From: JAADEM01 sp965371855
GTDB taxonomy: Bacteria; Bacteroidota; Bacteroidia; Bacteroidales; Marinilabiliaceae
Direction: 5' to 3'
Length of the DNA stretch: 18,317 bases
NCBI GenBank assembly: GCA_965371855.1
Contig: CBDUZZ010000080.1
Span: 1-18,317 of the forward strand
The notes beneath the pieces are model-generated. The model was not told the DNA's origin. It worked only from the letters and a program-made list of their open reading frames with translations, and made no database searches. A program made the translations under genes and the position numbers. Below are positions 6,864 to 15,707 of this stretch, one piece after another; the stretch's first letter is position 1, and each line of letters begins with the position of its first letter.

Positions 6864-7292
6864 ATGCCATACATTAAAATTTATGTTCATCTTGTGTGGG
6901 CAACAAAAAATCGTAGCCCAGTATTGACAAAAGATATTAGAAAAAAAGTGTTCATGCATATCAAGAAGTATGGAGAATCAAAATCTATCCATATCGATTG
7001 TGTTAATGGTTATCTTGAACACGTGCATCTGCTTGTTAGCCTAAACTCTGACCAGAATATCTCTACTATTATGAATTTGATAAAAGGAGAAAGCTCACAT
7101 TGGATTAATAAAAACAAACTAACAACTTCATATTTTGGATGGCAAGATGAATATTTTGCTGTGTCTGTTAGTCAGTCACATATTGTGAGGGTTCGCAATT
7201 ATATTATTGGACAGGAGAAGCATCATACTATGAAAACTTGGGGAGAGGAGCATGATGAGTTCATCGCTAAATATGGTTTTGAAAAGGGCTGA
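6864..7292 (+). CDS. Y1 (HUH) transposase, REP-associated / IS200-IS605 TnpA type
   Basis: The 142-residue product is a single-domain HUH nuclease that cuts and joins single-stranded DNA. The HUH metal-binding motif is His53-Val-His55 in Y-L-E-H-V-H-L-L-V. The catalytic tyrosine is probably Tyr113 in V-R-N-Y-I-I-G-Q-E-K-H-H. The N-terminal M-P-Y-I-K-I-Y-V-H-L-V-W-A-T and the central G-W-Q-D-E-Y-F-A-V-S-V-S are typical of the family. Length matches complete members, so the gene looks functional. No TnpB partner is present. The 3-prime end overlaps a hairpin, AGGGCT-GA-AGCCCT (7285-7298), that resembles the one inside the flanking repeats. The alternative between a domesticated RAYT and an active IS200-like element depends on how many REP copies the genome has. 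Confidence 0.88.
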   Translation: MPYIKIYVHLVWATKNRSPVLTKDIRKKVFMHIKKYGESKSIHIDCVNGYLEHVHLLVSLNSDQNISTIMNLIKGESSHWINKNKLTTSYFGWQDEYFAVSVSQSHIVRVRNYIIGQEKHHTMKTWGEEHDEFIAKYGFEKG

Positions 7293-7330
7293 AGCCCTAT
7301 CTATCCTATCTGTTTTGTTATCCCCTGAAG

Positions 7331-7439
7331 GGCAGGGCAATTAATAGCCTTTCAATATAAAAAACATCTCAATCAATTGCCCCGGCATTTATGCCGGGGA
7401 ATAGAAATATAAAGATAGTCAGGAGGGCTTTAGCCCTTT
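7331..7439 (+). repeat. Right 109-bp direct repeat with REP-like hairpins
   Basis: Identical to 6676-6784, in the same orientation. Its main palindrome is at 7380-7399 and the second stem at 7424-7437. Complete identity over 109 bases of non-coding DNA points to a recent duplication or to upkeep by the transposase. Confidence 0.85.
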
Positions 7440-7515
7440 AGATTGTAGCTTAAGGTCATAAGCTATTTTCTTGAAAATATGAAATGATAATGAAAACTCA
7501 GAATTGTCATTTCTC

Positions 7516-7548
7516 TTTGTCTTATTGATAATTTTTTCTATATTTTTG
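7516..7548 (+). promoter_or_regulatory. Possible Bacteroidota-type promoter for folP
   Basis: TATTTTTG at 7541-7548 fits the -7 consensus TAnnTTTG of Bacteroidota sigma factor, and TTTG at 7516-7519 fits the -33 box with a 21-base spacer. It lies 20 bases before the folP start. It is a pattern match only, in AT-rich DNA. Confidence 0.35.
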
Positions 7549-7568
7549 AAGAATAGAGAAATAATAAG

Positions 7569-8435
7569 ATGGCAGAAAACGTAAATCCCATAATATCTCC
7601 TTCTCAAAAAGTTATAAATATCAGGGGCGAACTGATGGATATTTCGCAACCTGTAGTTATGGGAATTTTGAATATTACTCCGGATTCTTTTTTTGATGGC
7701 GGGCAGTATGAAACGGAGAAAGAGATAGTTCTCCGATGTGAGGAGATTTTTACAGAGGGTGCAAAAATAATTGATTTGGGTGCATACTCTTCAAGGCCGG
7801 GGGCTGCGGATGTTATGGAAGAGGAGGAATGGAGGCGTGTTGCAAATGCTTTGAAGATTATTCGAAAGAGTTTTCCTGATGCTTATCTGTCTCTTGATAC
7901 CTTTCGTTCGAAAATAGCAAAACGGGCAGTGGAGGAGTATGGTGTTGATATTATAAATGATATATACGGAGGTCAGGCCGATGAGAAGATGTTTGAAACA
8001 ATTGCAGAGTTAAAGGTTCCATATATTCTTATGCACATGCAGGGTACACCGCAAACGATGCAGGATAATCCGCAATACAATGATGTTGTTACAGATATCT
8101 CGATGTTCTTTGCACAAAAAGTTAATCTGCTGCATTCGTTAGGTGTAAATGATATTATTTTAGATCCCGGATTTGGATTTGGTAAGGCATTACAACATAA
8201 TTATACTATATTAGCAAGACTGAAGGAGTTACAACTTCATAACCTGCCATTGTGCATAGGCGTTTCACGTAAGTCGATGATATATAAGTTACTTGGCATT
8301 GCGGCTGATGATAGTTTGAACGGCACTACGGTTTTGAATACCATAGCATTAACGAACAGAGCAGATATTTTAAGAGTTCATGATGTTAAAGAAGCTGTAG
8401 AAAGTGTTAAATTAGTAGCACAATGTTTGATTTGA
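7569..8435 (+). CDS. folP: Dihydropteroate synthase
   Basis: This cytoplasmic enzyme joins 6-hydroxymethyl-dihydropterin pyrophosphate to p-aminobenzoate in folate synthesis and is the target of sulfonamides. The 288-residue length is normal for the family. Clear motifs are G-I-L-N-I-T-P-D-S-F-F-D-G-G (32-45), S-R-P-G-A (75-79), the Asp pair in I-I-N-D-I-Y-G-G (128-135), D-P-G-F-G-F-G-K (199-206), G-V-S-R-K-S (231-236) and R-V-H-D near the C-terminus. All key substrate-binding residues appear present. The downstream neighbour cdaA starts 78 bases later on the same strand. The folP-cdaA order is common in Bacteroidota, and the two may be co-transcribed. Confidence 0.96.
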   Translation: MAENVNPIISPSQKVINIRGELMDISQPVVMGILNITPDSFFDGGQYETEKEIVLRCEEIFTEGAKIIDLGAYSSRPGAADVMEEEEWRRVANALKIIRKSFPDAYLSLDTFRSKIAKRAVEEYGVDIINDIYGGQADEKMFETIAELKVPYILMHMQGTPQTMQDNPQYNDVVTDISMFFAQKVNLLHSLGVNDIILDPGFGFGKALQHNYTILARLKELQLHNLPLCIGVSRKSMIYKLLGIAADDSLNGTTVLNTIALTNRADILRVHDVKEAVESVKLVAQCLI

Positions 8436-8513
8436 TAATTCGTTGATTTGATGATGTGATAATAATTTGGGATAAGTTGCTAGCTAATCGCTAACTGCAA
8501 AAAAAAAACGAAT

Positions 8514-9287
8514 ATGACGTTTCTTGATATACGACTGATTGATATAGTGGATATTTTCCTGGTAGCATTTCTTATGTTCAGGTTATATAAACTGATAAAA
8601 GGTACAGTTGCCCTTAACATCGTTATTGGCATTTTTTCTTTTGTGTTAATTTGGTTAGTTATTAAGGCTCTGAATATGGAGCTTTCGGCCAGTATTCTTG
8701 ACAATTTTGTGAATGTGGGTGTGTTGGCCATTATTGTTGTCTTTCAGCAGGAGATACGTCGCTTTTTACTACTTATAGGTTCAAAGTACAATATATCTAA
8801 TAAGTTTAGTATGGATAAATTCTTTGCATCCAATGGAAAAGGGATGTTGAATATCTATATTAAACCGGTGGTTAGAGCATGTGACTATTTTGCACAAACA
8901 AAAACAGGTACACTCATTGTAATTACTAAAGACTCTGAACTTCTTGATTATGTTCAAACAGGTGAGTTAATAAATGCTGTTATTTCAACGCGATTGTTAG
9001 AGACTATCTTTTTTAAGAACAGTCCGCTACACGATGGTGCTCTCATAATTACACGAAATAAAGTGAAAGCTGCCGGATGTATTCTGCCGGTATCGCAAAG
9101 TATGACAATGCCGCAGGAGGCCGGATTGAGGCACAGGGCTGCCATGGGTATAACTGAAGCAACAGATGCTATTTCGATTGTTGTTTCCGAAGAGACAGGA
9201 AGAATATCCTTGTTTAGCAAAGGGGAGATGGAAATGGGGCTTTCTCCTGAAGAATTGTCTCAAAGACTGGAAAAGATTAATAAGTAA
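8514..9287 (+). CDS. cdaA: Diadenylate cyclase (CdaA/DacA type)
   Basis: This membrane-bound enzyme makes cyclic di-AMP from two ATP, a signal linked to potassium and osmotic control and to cell-wall state. The N-terminus has three hydrophobic segments (about 8-28, 32-54 and 60-78). The DisA_N catalytic domain then covers about 95-245. The D-G-A motif is at 174-176 (S-P-L-H-D-G-A-L-I-I) and R-H-R at 206-208 (G-L-R-H-R-A-A-M-G), so the enzyme should be active. Length (257) is typical. The ATG lies in an A-rich context without a Shine-Dalgarno sequence. It ends two bases before the next start, which suggests one transcript with the SDR gene. Confidence 0.95.
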   Translation: MTFLDIRLIDIVDIFLVAFLMFRLYKLIKGTVALNIVIGIFSFVLIWLVIKALNMELSASILDNFVNVGVLAIIVVFQQEIRRFLLLIGSKYNISNKFSMDKFFASNGKGMLNIYIKPVVRACDYFAQTKTGTLIVITKDSELLDYVQTGELINAVISTRLLETIFFKNSPLHDGALIITRNKVKAAGCILPVSQSMTMPQEAGLRHRAAMGITEATDAISIVVSEETGRISLFSKGEMEMGLSPEELSQRLEKINK

Positions 9288-9289
9288 CA

Positions 9290-10159
9290 ATGAACAACAC
9301 CGTAGCCATAAGTGGTGCATCCGGTTTTCTTGGCCGGGAGTTGTCTGAATTTTTCAGGCAGAGTAATCAGAAAGTGATTCCCATAACACGTTCTGATTTT
9401 GAGTTGACTGATGATGAACTGGCTGAAAAGCTTAATGGTGTAGGAGCCGTATTTCATTTTGCAGGAGCTCCCATATTACAAAAATGGACAAACAAAGCAA
9501 AGAAAGAGATATACAACAGCAGGGTTGATACAACGCGAAAATTAGTTAAGGCGATTGAAAAAACAAAGGAAAAGCCTGGAATGTTCTTTTCTGCATCAGC
9601 TGTTGGTATTTATGATATATATGAGGTGCACGATGAGTTCTCATCTAATTACGGTAATGATTTCTTATCGGAAGTTTGTGCTGACTGGGAAAAGGAGGCG
9701 TTGAAGTTGTATGGTCAGTTTGGTATAAGGCTGATTATTGGTCGTATGGGTGTTGTGTTGGGCAGGTCAGGTGGTGCTTTCCCTCATATATCGAAGGCTT
9801 TGAGGTTTGGAGTAGGTAATAAGATTGGTGACGGATTTCAGAGTTTTCCGTACATTCACATTTCTGACTTCCTCAGTGCAATGTGGTATTTGTGGAAGAA
9901 GAGTTCCTGTACCGGGGTTTTCAATATTGTTAATCCACAGTTAATATCCAATTATGAGTTTGCTGATGAGCTAAATCGCATTTCAGGGAAAAAGGTTTTA
10001 TTCAACATTCCTTTATGGGCACTGAAATCCCGTTTTGGTGAAGGGGTTATAATGTTCACACATGGACAAAAAGTTTTATCCCGCAGACTGATAGAGGAGA
10101 ATTTCCATTTCCTCTATCCGGATATTTCCTCAACACTTGAAGAGCTTATTAAAATATAG
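9290..10159 (+). CDS. TIGR01777-family NAD(P)-dependent epimerase/oxidoreductase (SDR)
   Basis: The 289-residue product is an atypical short-chain dehydrogenase of the family often annotated as sugar nucleotide epimerase YfcH. The nucleotide-binding motif G-A-S-G-F-L-G is at 9-15. The S-A-S-A-V-G-I-Y segment (101-108) holds the family's active-site-region Tyr. W-E-K-E-A (133-137) and R-M-G-V-V-L-G are also family hallmarks. The C-terminal region, with P-L-W-A-L-K and E-L-I-K-I at the end, matches the DUF1731 extension. The natural substrate of the family is not established. It starts two bases after cdaA stops. The TTA-rich 219 bases that follow hold no gene. Confidence 0.88.
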   Translation: MNNTVAISGASGFLGRELSEFFRQSNQKVIPITRSDFELTDDELAEKLNGVGAVFHFAGAPILQKWTNKAKKEIYNSRVDTTRKLVKAIEKTKEKPGMFFSASAVGIYDIYEVHDEFSSNYGNDFLSEVCADWEKEALKLYGQFGIRLIIGRMGVVLGRSGGAFPHISKALRFGVGNKIGDGFQSFPYIHISDFLSAMWYLWKKSSCTGVFNIVNPQLISNYEFADELNRISGKKVLFNIPLWALKSRFGEGVIMFTHGQKVLSRRLIEENFHFLYPDISSTLEELIKI

Positions 10160-10378
10160 GAGGGTTTATAAATGGCAATGAGTAGTGAATTCAATAACCA
10201 TTAAACAATGTCCGATATCCAATAACCATCGGAGAGAATTGGAAATTGGCTATTGAGTGTTCGATATTGTGTGTTGAAATCCTGTCAATAGGTAAAGTCT
10301 ACGGCCGGCAAAACAGAATACCAATGACATTTAGCTTTAAAAACTTTTAACTTTCAACTTTACAACTCGCATCTCGCA

Positions 10379-12502
10379 ATGAATGAACAACTTTTATACG
10401 ATAATCTTCAAAAACACTTTGGATTCCACTCATTCAGGCCTTTACAGCTGGACATTATTATGGATGTGCTCGATGGTAAAGATGCTGTTGTACTGATGCC
10501 TACCGGAGGGGGTAAATCTATTTGTTATCAGTTACCTTCAGTTATGCAGGATGGGATAACACTTGTGGTTTCACCGTTAATTGCTTTAATGAAAGATCAG
10601 GTACAGAGTCTTAATGCAAATGGTATTGAAGCTGTTTTTTTAAATTCATCTCTTACATCAGTTAATAAGAAGGAGATAATTGGCCGTATTGACTCAGGAA
10701 AGGTTAAGCTGTTATATGTTGCGCCTGAAACAATCTTTTCAGGCAGTTTTATGACGTATCTTAAAGGTTTAAAGATTAACCTTATCGCTATTGATGAGGC
10801 TCATTGCGTAAGTAGCTGGGGACACTCTTTTCGTCCTGAGTACAGAAAACTTCATATCTTAAAAGAAGAATTTTCCGATATCCCTACAATTGCATTAACG
10901 GCAACTGCCGACCGTGCAGTAAGATCCGATATAGGAGACTTGTTAGGGATGAATAATCCTGATACCTACATCTCCTCATTCGACAGACCAAACCTCTCTT
11001 TGGCTGTTTTGCCCGGACAAAAAAAGTGGGAACAGATAGTAAGAATTATTAGAAGACATAGTGGTGAGAGTGGTATCATCTATTGTTCAAGCCGTAAGGC
11101 TACTGAATCACTTGCCGAAAAACTGCAAAGTCTGGGAATTAAAGCAGAGAGCTACCATGCAGGTATGCCAAGTCAGAAACGAGAGATTACGCAGGATCGT
11201 TTTATTCAGGGAGATATTGATGTGATATGTGCTACTATTGCTTTTGGCATGGGTATAGATAAATCAGATATAAGATTTGTTATCCATCATAATATGCCTG
11301 GTAATATCGAAAGTTATTATCAGGAAATTGGTCGTGCAGGGCGTGATGGAAAAGCTGCCGAGACGGTTTTGTTTTATAGCTATCGTGATGTTCAAACTCA
11401 AATGGAGTTTATTAAAGATATCGATAATGAACAGTATAAAAAGATACAGCTCGCTAAGCTTACCAGAATGCAGGAGTTTGCCGAAGCTCAGGTTTGTAGA
11501 AGGAAAATTCTACTGAGTTATTTTAGCGAGACACTGCAGGAGGATTGTGGTAATTGTGATGTTTGTAAAAATCCACCTAAATATTTCGATGGTACTATAT
11601 TGGCTCAAATGGCACTGTCGGCTGTGGCACGTACGGAAGAGAATATTGGAATAACCACTCTTATTGATATTTTGAAAGGTGTTTTTTCCCGTCCGGTTAA
11701 TGAAAACTATTATCATAAAATAAAAACATTTGGAGTAGGTAGGGATACCACAACTTTCGCCTGGCAACTCTATATTCAACAATTTATACAACAAGGTATT
11801 GTAGAGATAGATTATAAGAATCATTATAATCTGATATTGAATAGCCTTAGTAAGAAAGTCTTGAAGGGTGAGGTAGAGGTCAAGTTAGTTAATTATGATG
11901 TAATCAAACAACGAAAAGAGGAGCAGAAGAGATCGGCAACTAAGGTTAAGGCAGAGAAGATGCCGGTGAATGAATCGCTCTATGAGACTCTTCGTGAGTT
12001 ACGAAGTCAGATAGCAAAGGAGAAAGGTATTCAGGCATACCTGGTTTTCAGTAATGAAAGTTTACGAGACATGAGTTCTAATAAACCTTCTGATATTACT
12101 GAGTTTCTTGATATCCATGGGGTAGGAGAACATAAAGCAAGACTATATGGGTCCCGGTTTTTGAAAACAATTGAAGCGTATCAATCAGGTAGAAGTAAAG
12201 GTGATACATACAAAGTAACTTATGAGTTGTTCAAACAGGGTAAAAGTATAAGTGAAATAGCTATTGAGCGTAATTTACAGGAAACAACCATCTATTCGCA
12301 TATGGCTTACCTTTTAAAAAACAATAATGATATTGATTTGTTTGATTTTATTACCCGGGAGGAGCTAGATAGTATAGCAAAAGCGAAGAGTATGATTAAG
12401 GATACTACAAAATTAAAACCCTATTTCGACTATTTTAATGGTGATGTTGATTATGGAAAAATCAGAGTTGCATTATCGTATTTGGAGAAGGATAATGAAT
12501 AA
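10379..12502 (+). CDS. recQ: ATP-dependent DNA helicase RecQ
   Basis: This is a 3-prime-to-5-prime DNA helicase for recombination and replication-fork repair. Walker A is M-P-T-G-G-G-K-S (40-47) and the DEAH box is at 139-142, followed by H-C-V-S-S-W-G-H-S-F-R-P-E-Y, the aromatic-rich loop. Motif VI is Q-E-I-G-R-A-G-R-D-G (315-324). The zinc site uses Cys373, Cys390, Cys393 and Cys396. An RQC winged helix covers about 405-500 and an HRDC domain about 533-602. The last hundred residues (about 610-707) form a helix-turn-helix-like extension seen in many Bacteroidota RecQ proteins. At 707 residues it is complete and longer than E. coli RecQ. A divergent copy of its final codons lies at 17389-17430. 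It shares a domain type (HRDC) with some DGR accessory proteins, but nothing ties it to the DGR. Confidence 0.96.
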   Translation: MNEQLLYDNLQKHFGFHSFRPLQLDIIMDVLDGKDAVVLMPTGGGKSICYQLPSVMQDGITLVVSPLIALMKDQVQSLNANGIEAVFLNSSLTSVNKKEIIGRIDSGKVKLLYVAPETIFSGSFMTYLKGLKINLIAIDEAHCVSSWGHSFRPEYRKLHILKEEFSDIPTIALTATADRAVRSDIGDLLGMNNPDTYISSFDRPNLSLAVLPGQKKWEQIVRIIRRHSGESGIIYCSSRKATESLAEKLQSLGIKAESYHAGMPSQKREITQDRFIQGDIDVICATIAFGMGIDKSDIRFVIHHNMPGNIESYYQEIGRAGRDGKAAETVLFYSYRDVQTQMEFIKDIDNEQYKKIQLAKLTRMQEFAEAQVCRRKILLSYFSETLQEDCGNCDVCKNPPKYFDGTILAQMALSAVARTEENIGITTLIDILKGVFSRPVNENYYHKIKTFGVGRDTTTFAWQLYIQQFIQQGIVEIDYKNHYNLILNSLSKKVLKGEVEVKLVNYDVIKQRKEEQKRSATKVKAEKMPVNESLYETLRELRSQIAKEKGIQAYLVFSNESLRDMSSNKPSDITEFLDIHGVGEHKARLYGSRFLKTIEAYQSGRSKGDTYKVTYELFKQGKSISEIAIERNLQETTIYSHMAYLLKNNNDIDLFDFITREELDSIAKAKSMIKDTTKLKPYFDYFNGDVDYGKIRVALSYLEKDNE

Positions 12503-12536
12503 GATTCAGCCATAGATTAATCCATTAAGACCATAA

Positions 12537-12589
12537 TTTCAAAAGCTAAATTTTTTCCATGGCTTCAAAAATTCTTTACGCTTTTGAAA
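12537..12589. terminator. Inverted repeat between convergent recQ and GH95 genes
   Basis: TTTCAAAAGC (12537-12546) and GCTTTTGAAA (12580-12589) are a perfect 10-bp inverted repeat around a 33-base loop. It lies in the gap between two convergent genes and could act as a two-way terminator. The loop is long and T-tracts are weak, so this is tentative. Confidence 0.3.
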
Positions 12590-12658
12590 TACTACACTGA
12601 CGAAAAAGAATTATTTCAAATTTATCAGTTACCCACCACAAATGACATAGAGCCAAAA

Positions 12659-15028
12659 TTATAAGGTAGCAAAATCTTCAGCTTTAAAAGAATAAGTTTC
12701 TCCGGCAGTAGTCTCTTTTGAAATAGACTTGCCGTTATACCTGATGTTAAGTTTATTTCCCAGCAAAGACTTTGCATTTACAGATACTAAATTGCCGCCT
12801 TTCCATGAAATTGTAAATTCAAAATTGCCGCGTCCTTTTATTCCTGAAATTTTCCCGTCCGACCATTCAGAAGGAAGTGCAGGAAGGATATCCTGATAGT
12901 AATCTCCATTCTCATCACGCATATGTGATTGTAGTAGCATCTCTGCAATACCGGCAGTACCACCAAAATTACCGTCTATCTGAAATGGCGGATGATTATC
13001 GAACAGATTACTCTTAGTTGATTTTCTTAGCAGTGCCAATACATGTTTATAAGCTGTTTCGGGTTGGCGCAGACGGGCATAGAAATTAATTATCCAGGCA
13101 CGGCTCCAACCTGTATGTCCACCGCCATATTTTAATCTTTTCTCTAATGTATTTTCGGCAGCCTCATATAATTCCGGTGTGTAGGGCGTGATTTGGGCAA
13201 GAGGATATAATCCCATAAGATGCGACATATGTCTGTGTCCGGGTTCCCACTCTTTGTAATCCTCTATCCACTCCATAATGGTACTGTCTTTCCCCATTTT
13301 TACAGGAGGGATTTTTGATCGTATATCTTCCCACTCTTTACGCAAATCTTCATCAACACCAAGTATTTTACTAGTTTCAATGCAATTGTCGATATGTGCC
13401 AAAAGTATTTGGTTGTCAATTGTAGGTGCATAGGTTAGCTGGTTTGGATTTTTTTTGCCTTCCAGTAAATATGCATTTTCGGGCGACATACTGGGGATGG
13501 TAACCAAGTACTCGTCTTTCTCAGTAAGGAAATCACTAATGAAAGTCATAGCCTCTTTCATTATGGGATATGCTTTGTTTTTAAGGTACTCTTTATCACC
13601 TGTAAATTCATAATGTCTCCACAATGGAAACGTCATCCACACTCCACTCAACGGTGACATACTCCAACGCATATCGCCTATTGGTGCTGTTTTGCCGAAG
13701 ATGTCAGTTGCATGGTGCATAGCCCAGCCTGAACATCCGTACATCTCTTTTGCTGTTACCCGTCCCGGTTCTCTCCATCTGTCAATCAGGTTTGTTAACG
13801 GAGTTGTTGTCTCGTGAAGGTTGCATATCTCTGCCGGCCAATAATTCATTTGAAGATTAATATTTGTATGATAATCGGCATTCCAGGGGGCTGTGATATG
13901 ATTATTCCACACTCCTTGCAGATTTGCGGGTAGCTTGCCAGGATTTCTTGAACTTCCCATAAGAAGGTATCGGCCATACTGAAAGTATAAAGCTATCAGA
14001 GCAGGATCTTCGCCACCTTTCTTCATGGCAATTAATCTTTTATCTGTAGGAACTGAATCCATCTCACTTCCGCCAAGATCAATCTGAACACGATTAAATA
14101 TTTGAGAGTGGTCTTTGATATGTGATGTTTTGATTTCACTATATGGTTTGCCGGCTACTTTGGATAAAATATCGTTGCAAACTTTTAATGGTTCGATACT
14201 TCTGTCGAAATTTAAATTTTCCAGATTGTAATCCGTTGCGGCAGTAAGAAGAAGTGTTAACTCATTGGCGTTTTCAACAGTGAGATGGTCATCTTTTGCA
14301 TTAATTATTCCCCCATTAGTAAGAGCAACCAGTTTGGCGGCAAACTTCATGTCCTCTCCTCCTGAGCCATGGTCTTTGGTAGGCTTATCAATAATCTGTC
14401 CTTCCAGTATTAAGTAATTATCCTTTGCATATACTTTTGCATCCCTTTTCCTTTTTAAGCTTATCAGGGTGCTTATGCTTCGTGGTTTATCTGCAGAAAT
14501 ATTAATGACAATAATATTATCAGGTGCAGAAACAAATACTTTTCTGGTATATATTACTCCGTTAATACTAAAAGTAGTTGTGCTGATACCGTTACTCAGG
14601 CAAAGCTCTCTTTTATAATTGGTGTATTGACCTATACTGTCAAAGCTAAGGAACAGATCACCGAAAGTTTGATAAGACCGAAAGCGGGGAGGGGTGCCCA
14701 ACAGACTCTTGTTACCAAGCTCATAGGCCTGCTTAATTTTTCCATTAAATATAAGTTCTCTTATTTTGGGAAGATCTCTTAGTGCATCAGGATTATTGCT
14801 GTTTATCTGTTTTCCGGCCCAAAGGCTCTCTTCGTTAAACTGTATATGTTCATTATAAACTCCACCAAAATCCATTGCACCAAGACGACCATTACCGGTA
14901 GGTAATGCCTCATCCCATATCTTAGCAGGTTGGCTATACCATAATGAATGTTTAATCTCTTCTGACTTTTTGCATGACATAGTAGCCGATATCAAAAGCA
15001 ATAGAATAAATAAATTTATTGTTCTCAT
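12659..15028 (-). CDS. Glycoside hydrolase family 95 lipoprotein (alpha-L-fucosidase type)
   Basis: The 789-residue product begins with a lipoprotein signal: a hydrophobic stretch, then T-M-S-C with the likely lipidated Cys19. It is probably anchored in the outer or inner membrane. Residues about 28-270 match the N-terminal beta domain (W-Y-x-x-P-A-x-x-W-x-E-A-L-P-x-G-N-G-R-L-G). The (alpha/alpha)6 barrel follows. Conserved GH95 features are A-P-W-N-A-D-Y-H-T-N-I-N-L-Q with Asn389 and Asn391, S-P-E-N with Glu517 as candidate general acid, and F-Q-I-D-G-N-F-G-G with Asp685. By analogy with the Bifidobacterium enzyme, it would hydrolyse alpha-1,2-fucosyl linkages, though some GH95 members act on galactose. 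No SusC/SusD pair, sulfatase or other glycan gene is nearby, so it is not in an evident polysaccharide utilisation locus. Confidence 0.92.
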   Translation of the reverse strand: MRTINLFILLLLISATMSCKKSEEIKHSLWYSQPAKIWDEALPTGNGRLGAMDFGGVYNEHIQFNEESLWAGKQINSNNPDALRDLPKIRELIFNGKIKQAYELGNKSLLGTPPRFRSYQTFGDLFLSFDSIGQYTNYKRELCLSNGISTTTFSINGVIYTRKVFVSAPDNIIVINISADKPRSISTLISLKRKRDAKVYAKDNYLILEGQIIDKPTKDHGSGGEDMKFAAKLVALTNGGIINAKDDHLTVENANELTLLLTAATDYNLENLNFDRSIEPLKVCNDILSKVAGKPYSEIKTSHIKDHSQIFNRVQIDLGGSEMDSVPTDKRLIAMKKGGEDPALIALYFQYGRYLLMGSSRNPGKLPANLQGVWNNHITAPWNADYHTNINLQMNYWPAEICNLHETTTPLTNLIDRWREPGRVTAKEMYGCSGWAMHHATDIFGKTAPIGDMRWSMSPLSGVWMTFPLWRHYEFTGDKEYLKNKAYPIMKEAMTFISDFLTEKDEYLVTIPSMSPENAYLLEGKKNPNQLTYAPTIDNQILLAHIDNCIETSKILGVDEDLRKEWEDIRSKIPPVKMGKDSTIMEWIEDYKEWEPGHRHMSHLMGLYPLAQITPYTPELYEAAENTLEKRLKYGGGHTGWSRAWIINFYARLRQPETAYKHVLALLRKSTKSNLFDNHPPFQIDGNFGGTAGIAEMLLQSHMRDENGDYYQDILPALPSEWSDGKISGIKGRGNFEFTISWKGGNLVSVNAKSLLGNKLNIRYNGKSISKETTAGETYSFKAEDFATL

Positions 15029-15240
15029 TTTATTTCAATTAACATTTGTTAAAGAAGGCTTTTTTTTTGTTCTTTTCCAATTCTCTCTGAACAATAAATA
15101 GAACAAATCGGAGATAGCAACAATTCTTATGAATATTTGAGGGTAACACCATAAAGAATCCATTAGATAATTTTGGGTTTAAAAAATAATTGTTAGTTTT
15201 GATATATACGAAATAAACCGAATGAATTTGGTTTATACAT

Positions 15241-15701
15241 ACGTTGTAGCACATTTGACAAAACCATAATCTATGGCAAAAATTATAGTAGAAAGAAATT
15301 CTGAATGGAATAATAAAGCACGTGAAATTGGAATTTATATTAACGGAGAAAAAGTTGGAACAATAGACGACGGAAAAACTCAAAAATACGAAGTTGAATC
15401 TGGAAAATACGAAGTTTATGCCAAAATAGATTGGTGTCGTAGCAAAAAAATTATAGTCGATACGAATGAAAATGAAGCAAAAACTCTAAAATTGACTGGA
15501 TTTAAATACGGAACTTGGATTTTACCAATTATTCTCGGAATAATGTTAATTTATTTTCTTGGAAAATACGCTCTGAATATTGATTTGAACTTTTTAATTG
15601 GATTAGCAGGAATCGGATTTTTATATCCAATGTATTTTATAACATTTGGTAAAAATAGATATTTAATATTAACAGATAAAAATAAAAACGTGCTACAATG
15701 T
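15241..15701. repeat. Inverted repeat bracketing a small gene (cassette-like)
   Basis: ACGTTGTAGCAC (15241-15252) and GTGCTACAATGT (15690-15701) are inverted copies with one mismatch. Outer bases TATACAT and ATGTATA extend the match with a 3-base offset. The arms enclose the gene at 15273-15707, the right arm lying within its last codons. The word GCACATTT recurs at 15249, 15741 and 15812. The arrangement resembles a gene cassette bounded by recombination sites, but no recombinase is in the window. Confidence 0.4.
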
Positions 15702-15707
15702 ATATAA
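15273..15707 (+). CDS. Hypothetical small membrane protein
   Basis: I do not recognise this 144-residue family. Residues 1-75 look like a soluble beta-sandwich (I-G-I-Y-I-N-G-E-K-V-G-T-I, then Y-E-V-E-S-G-K-Y-E-V-Y-A-K) that recalls PEGA-like domains. Two hydrophobic segments follow, about 82-99 and 105-123, and the chain ends with a short polar tail (N-R-Y-L-I-L-T-D-K-N). No cleavable signal is seen, so the beta domain and tail are likely on the same side of the inner membrane. Codon use is strongly AT-biased. An inverted repeat surrounds the gene and its neighbours are unrelated, which suggests acquisition. It has no overlap with adjacent genes. Confidence 0.75.
   Translation: MAKIIVERNSEWNNKAREIGIYINGEKVGTIDDGKTQKYEVESGKYEVYAKIDWCRSKKIIVDTNENEAKTLKLTGFKYGTWILPIILGIMLIYFLGKYALNIDLNFLIGLAGIGFLYPMYFITFGKNRYLILTDKNKNVLQCI

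Larger units (their letters stand above)
6664..7439 (+). mobile_element. REP-associated / IS200-like single-gene transposase unit
   Basis: A Y1 transposase gene (6864-7292) is bracketed by two 109-bp direct repeats, at 6676-6784 and 7331-7439, that are identical base for base. Weaker similarity extends a little further left (GTTATCCC). Each repeat contains REP-like hairpins. Such units move by single-strand transposition without target-site duplication, so their outer ends cannot be set from this sequence. It sits between the DGR and folP. Confidence 0.65.

Noticed and set aside
6676..7439. CRISPR-like array from the repeated 109-bp unit
   Set aside because: There are only two copies, far apart and separated by a transposase gene; no cas genes are present.
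12659..15028. Polysaccharide utilisation locus around the GH95 gene
   Set aside because: No SusC, SusD, regulator or other carbohydrate-active gene lies within the window.
15039..15383. Minus-strand open frame upstream of the GH95 gene
   Set aside because: Low-complexity Phe/Asn/Cys composition, overlap with the better-supported gene at 15273, and no recognisable domain.
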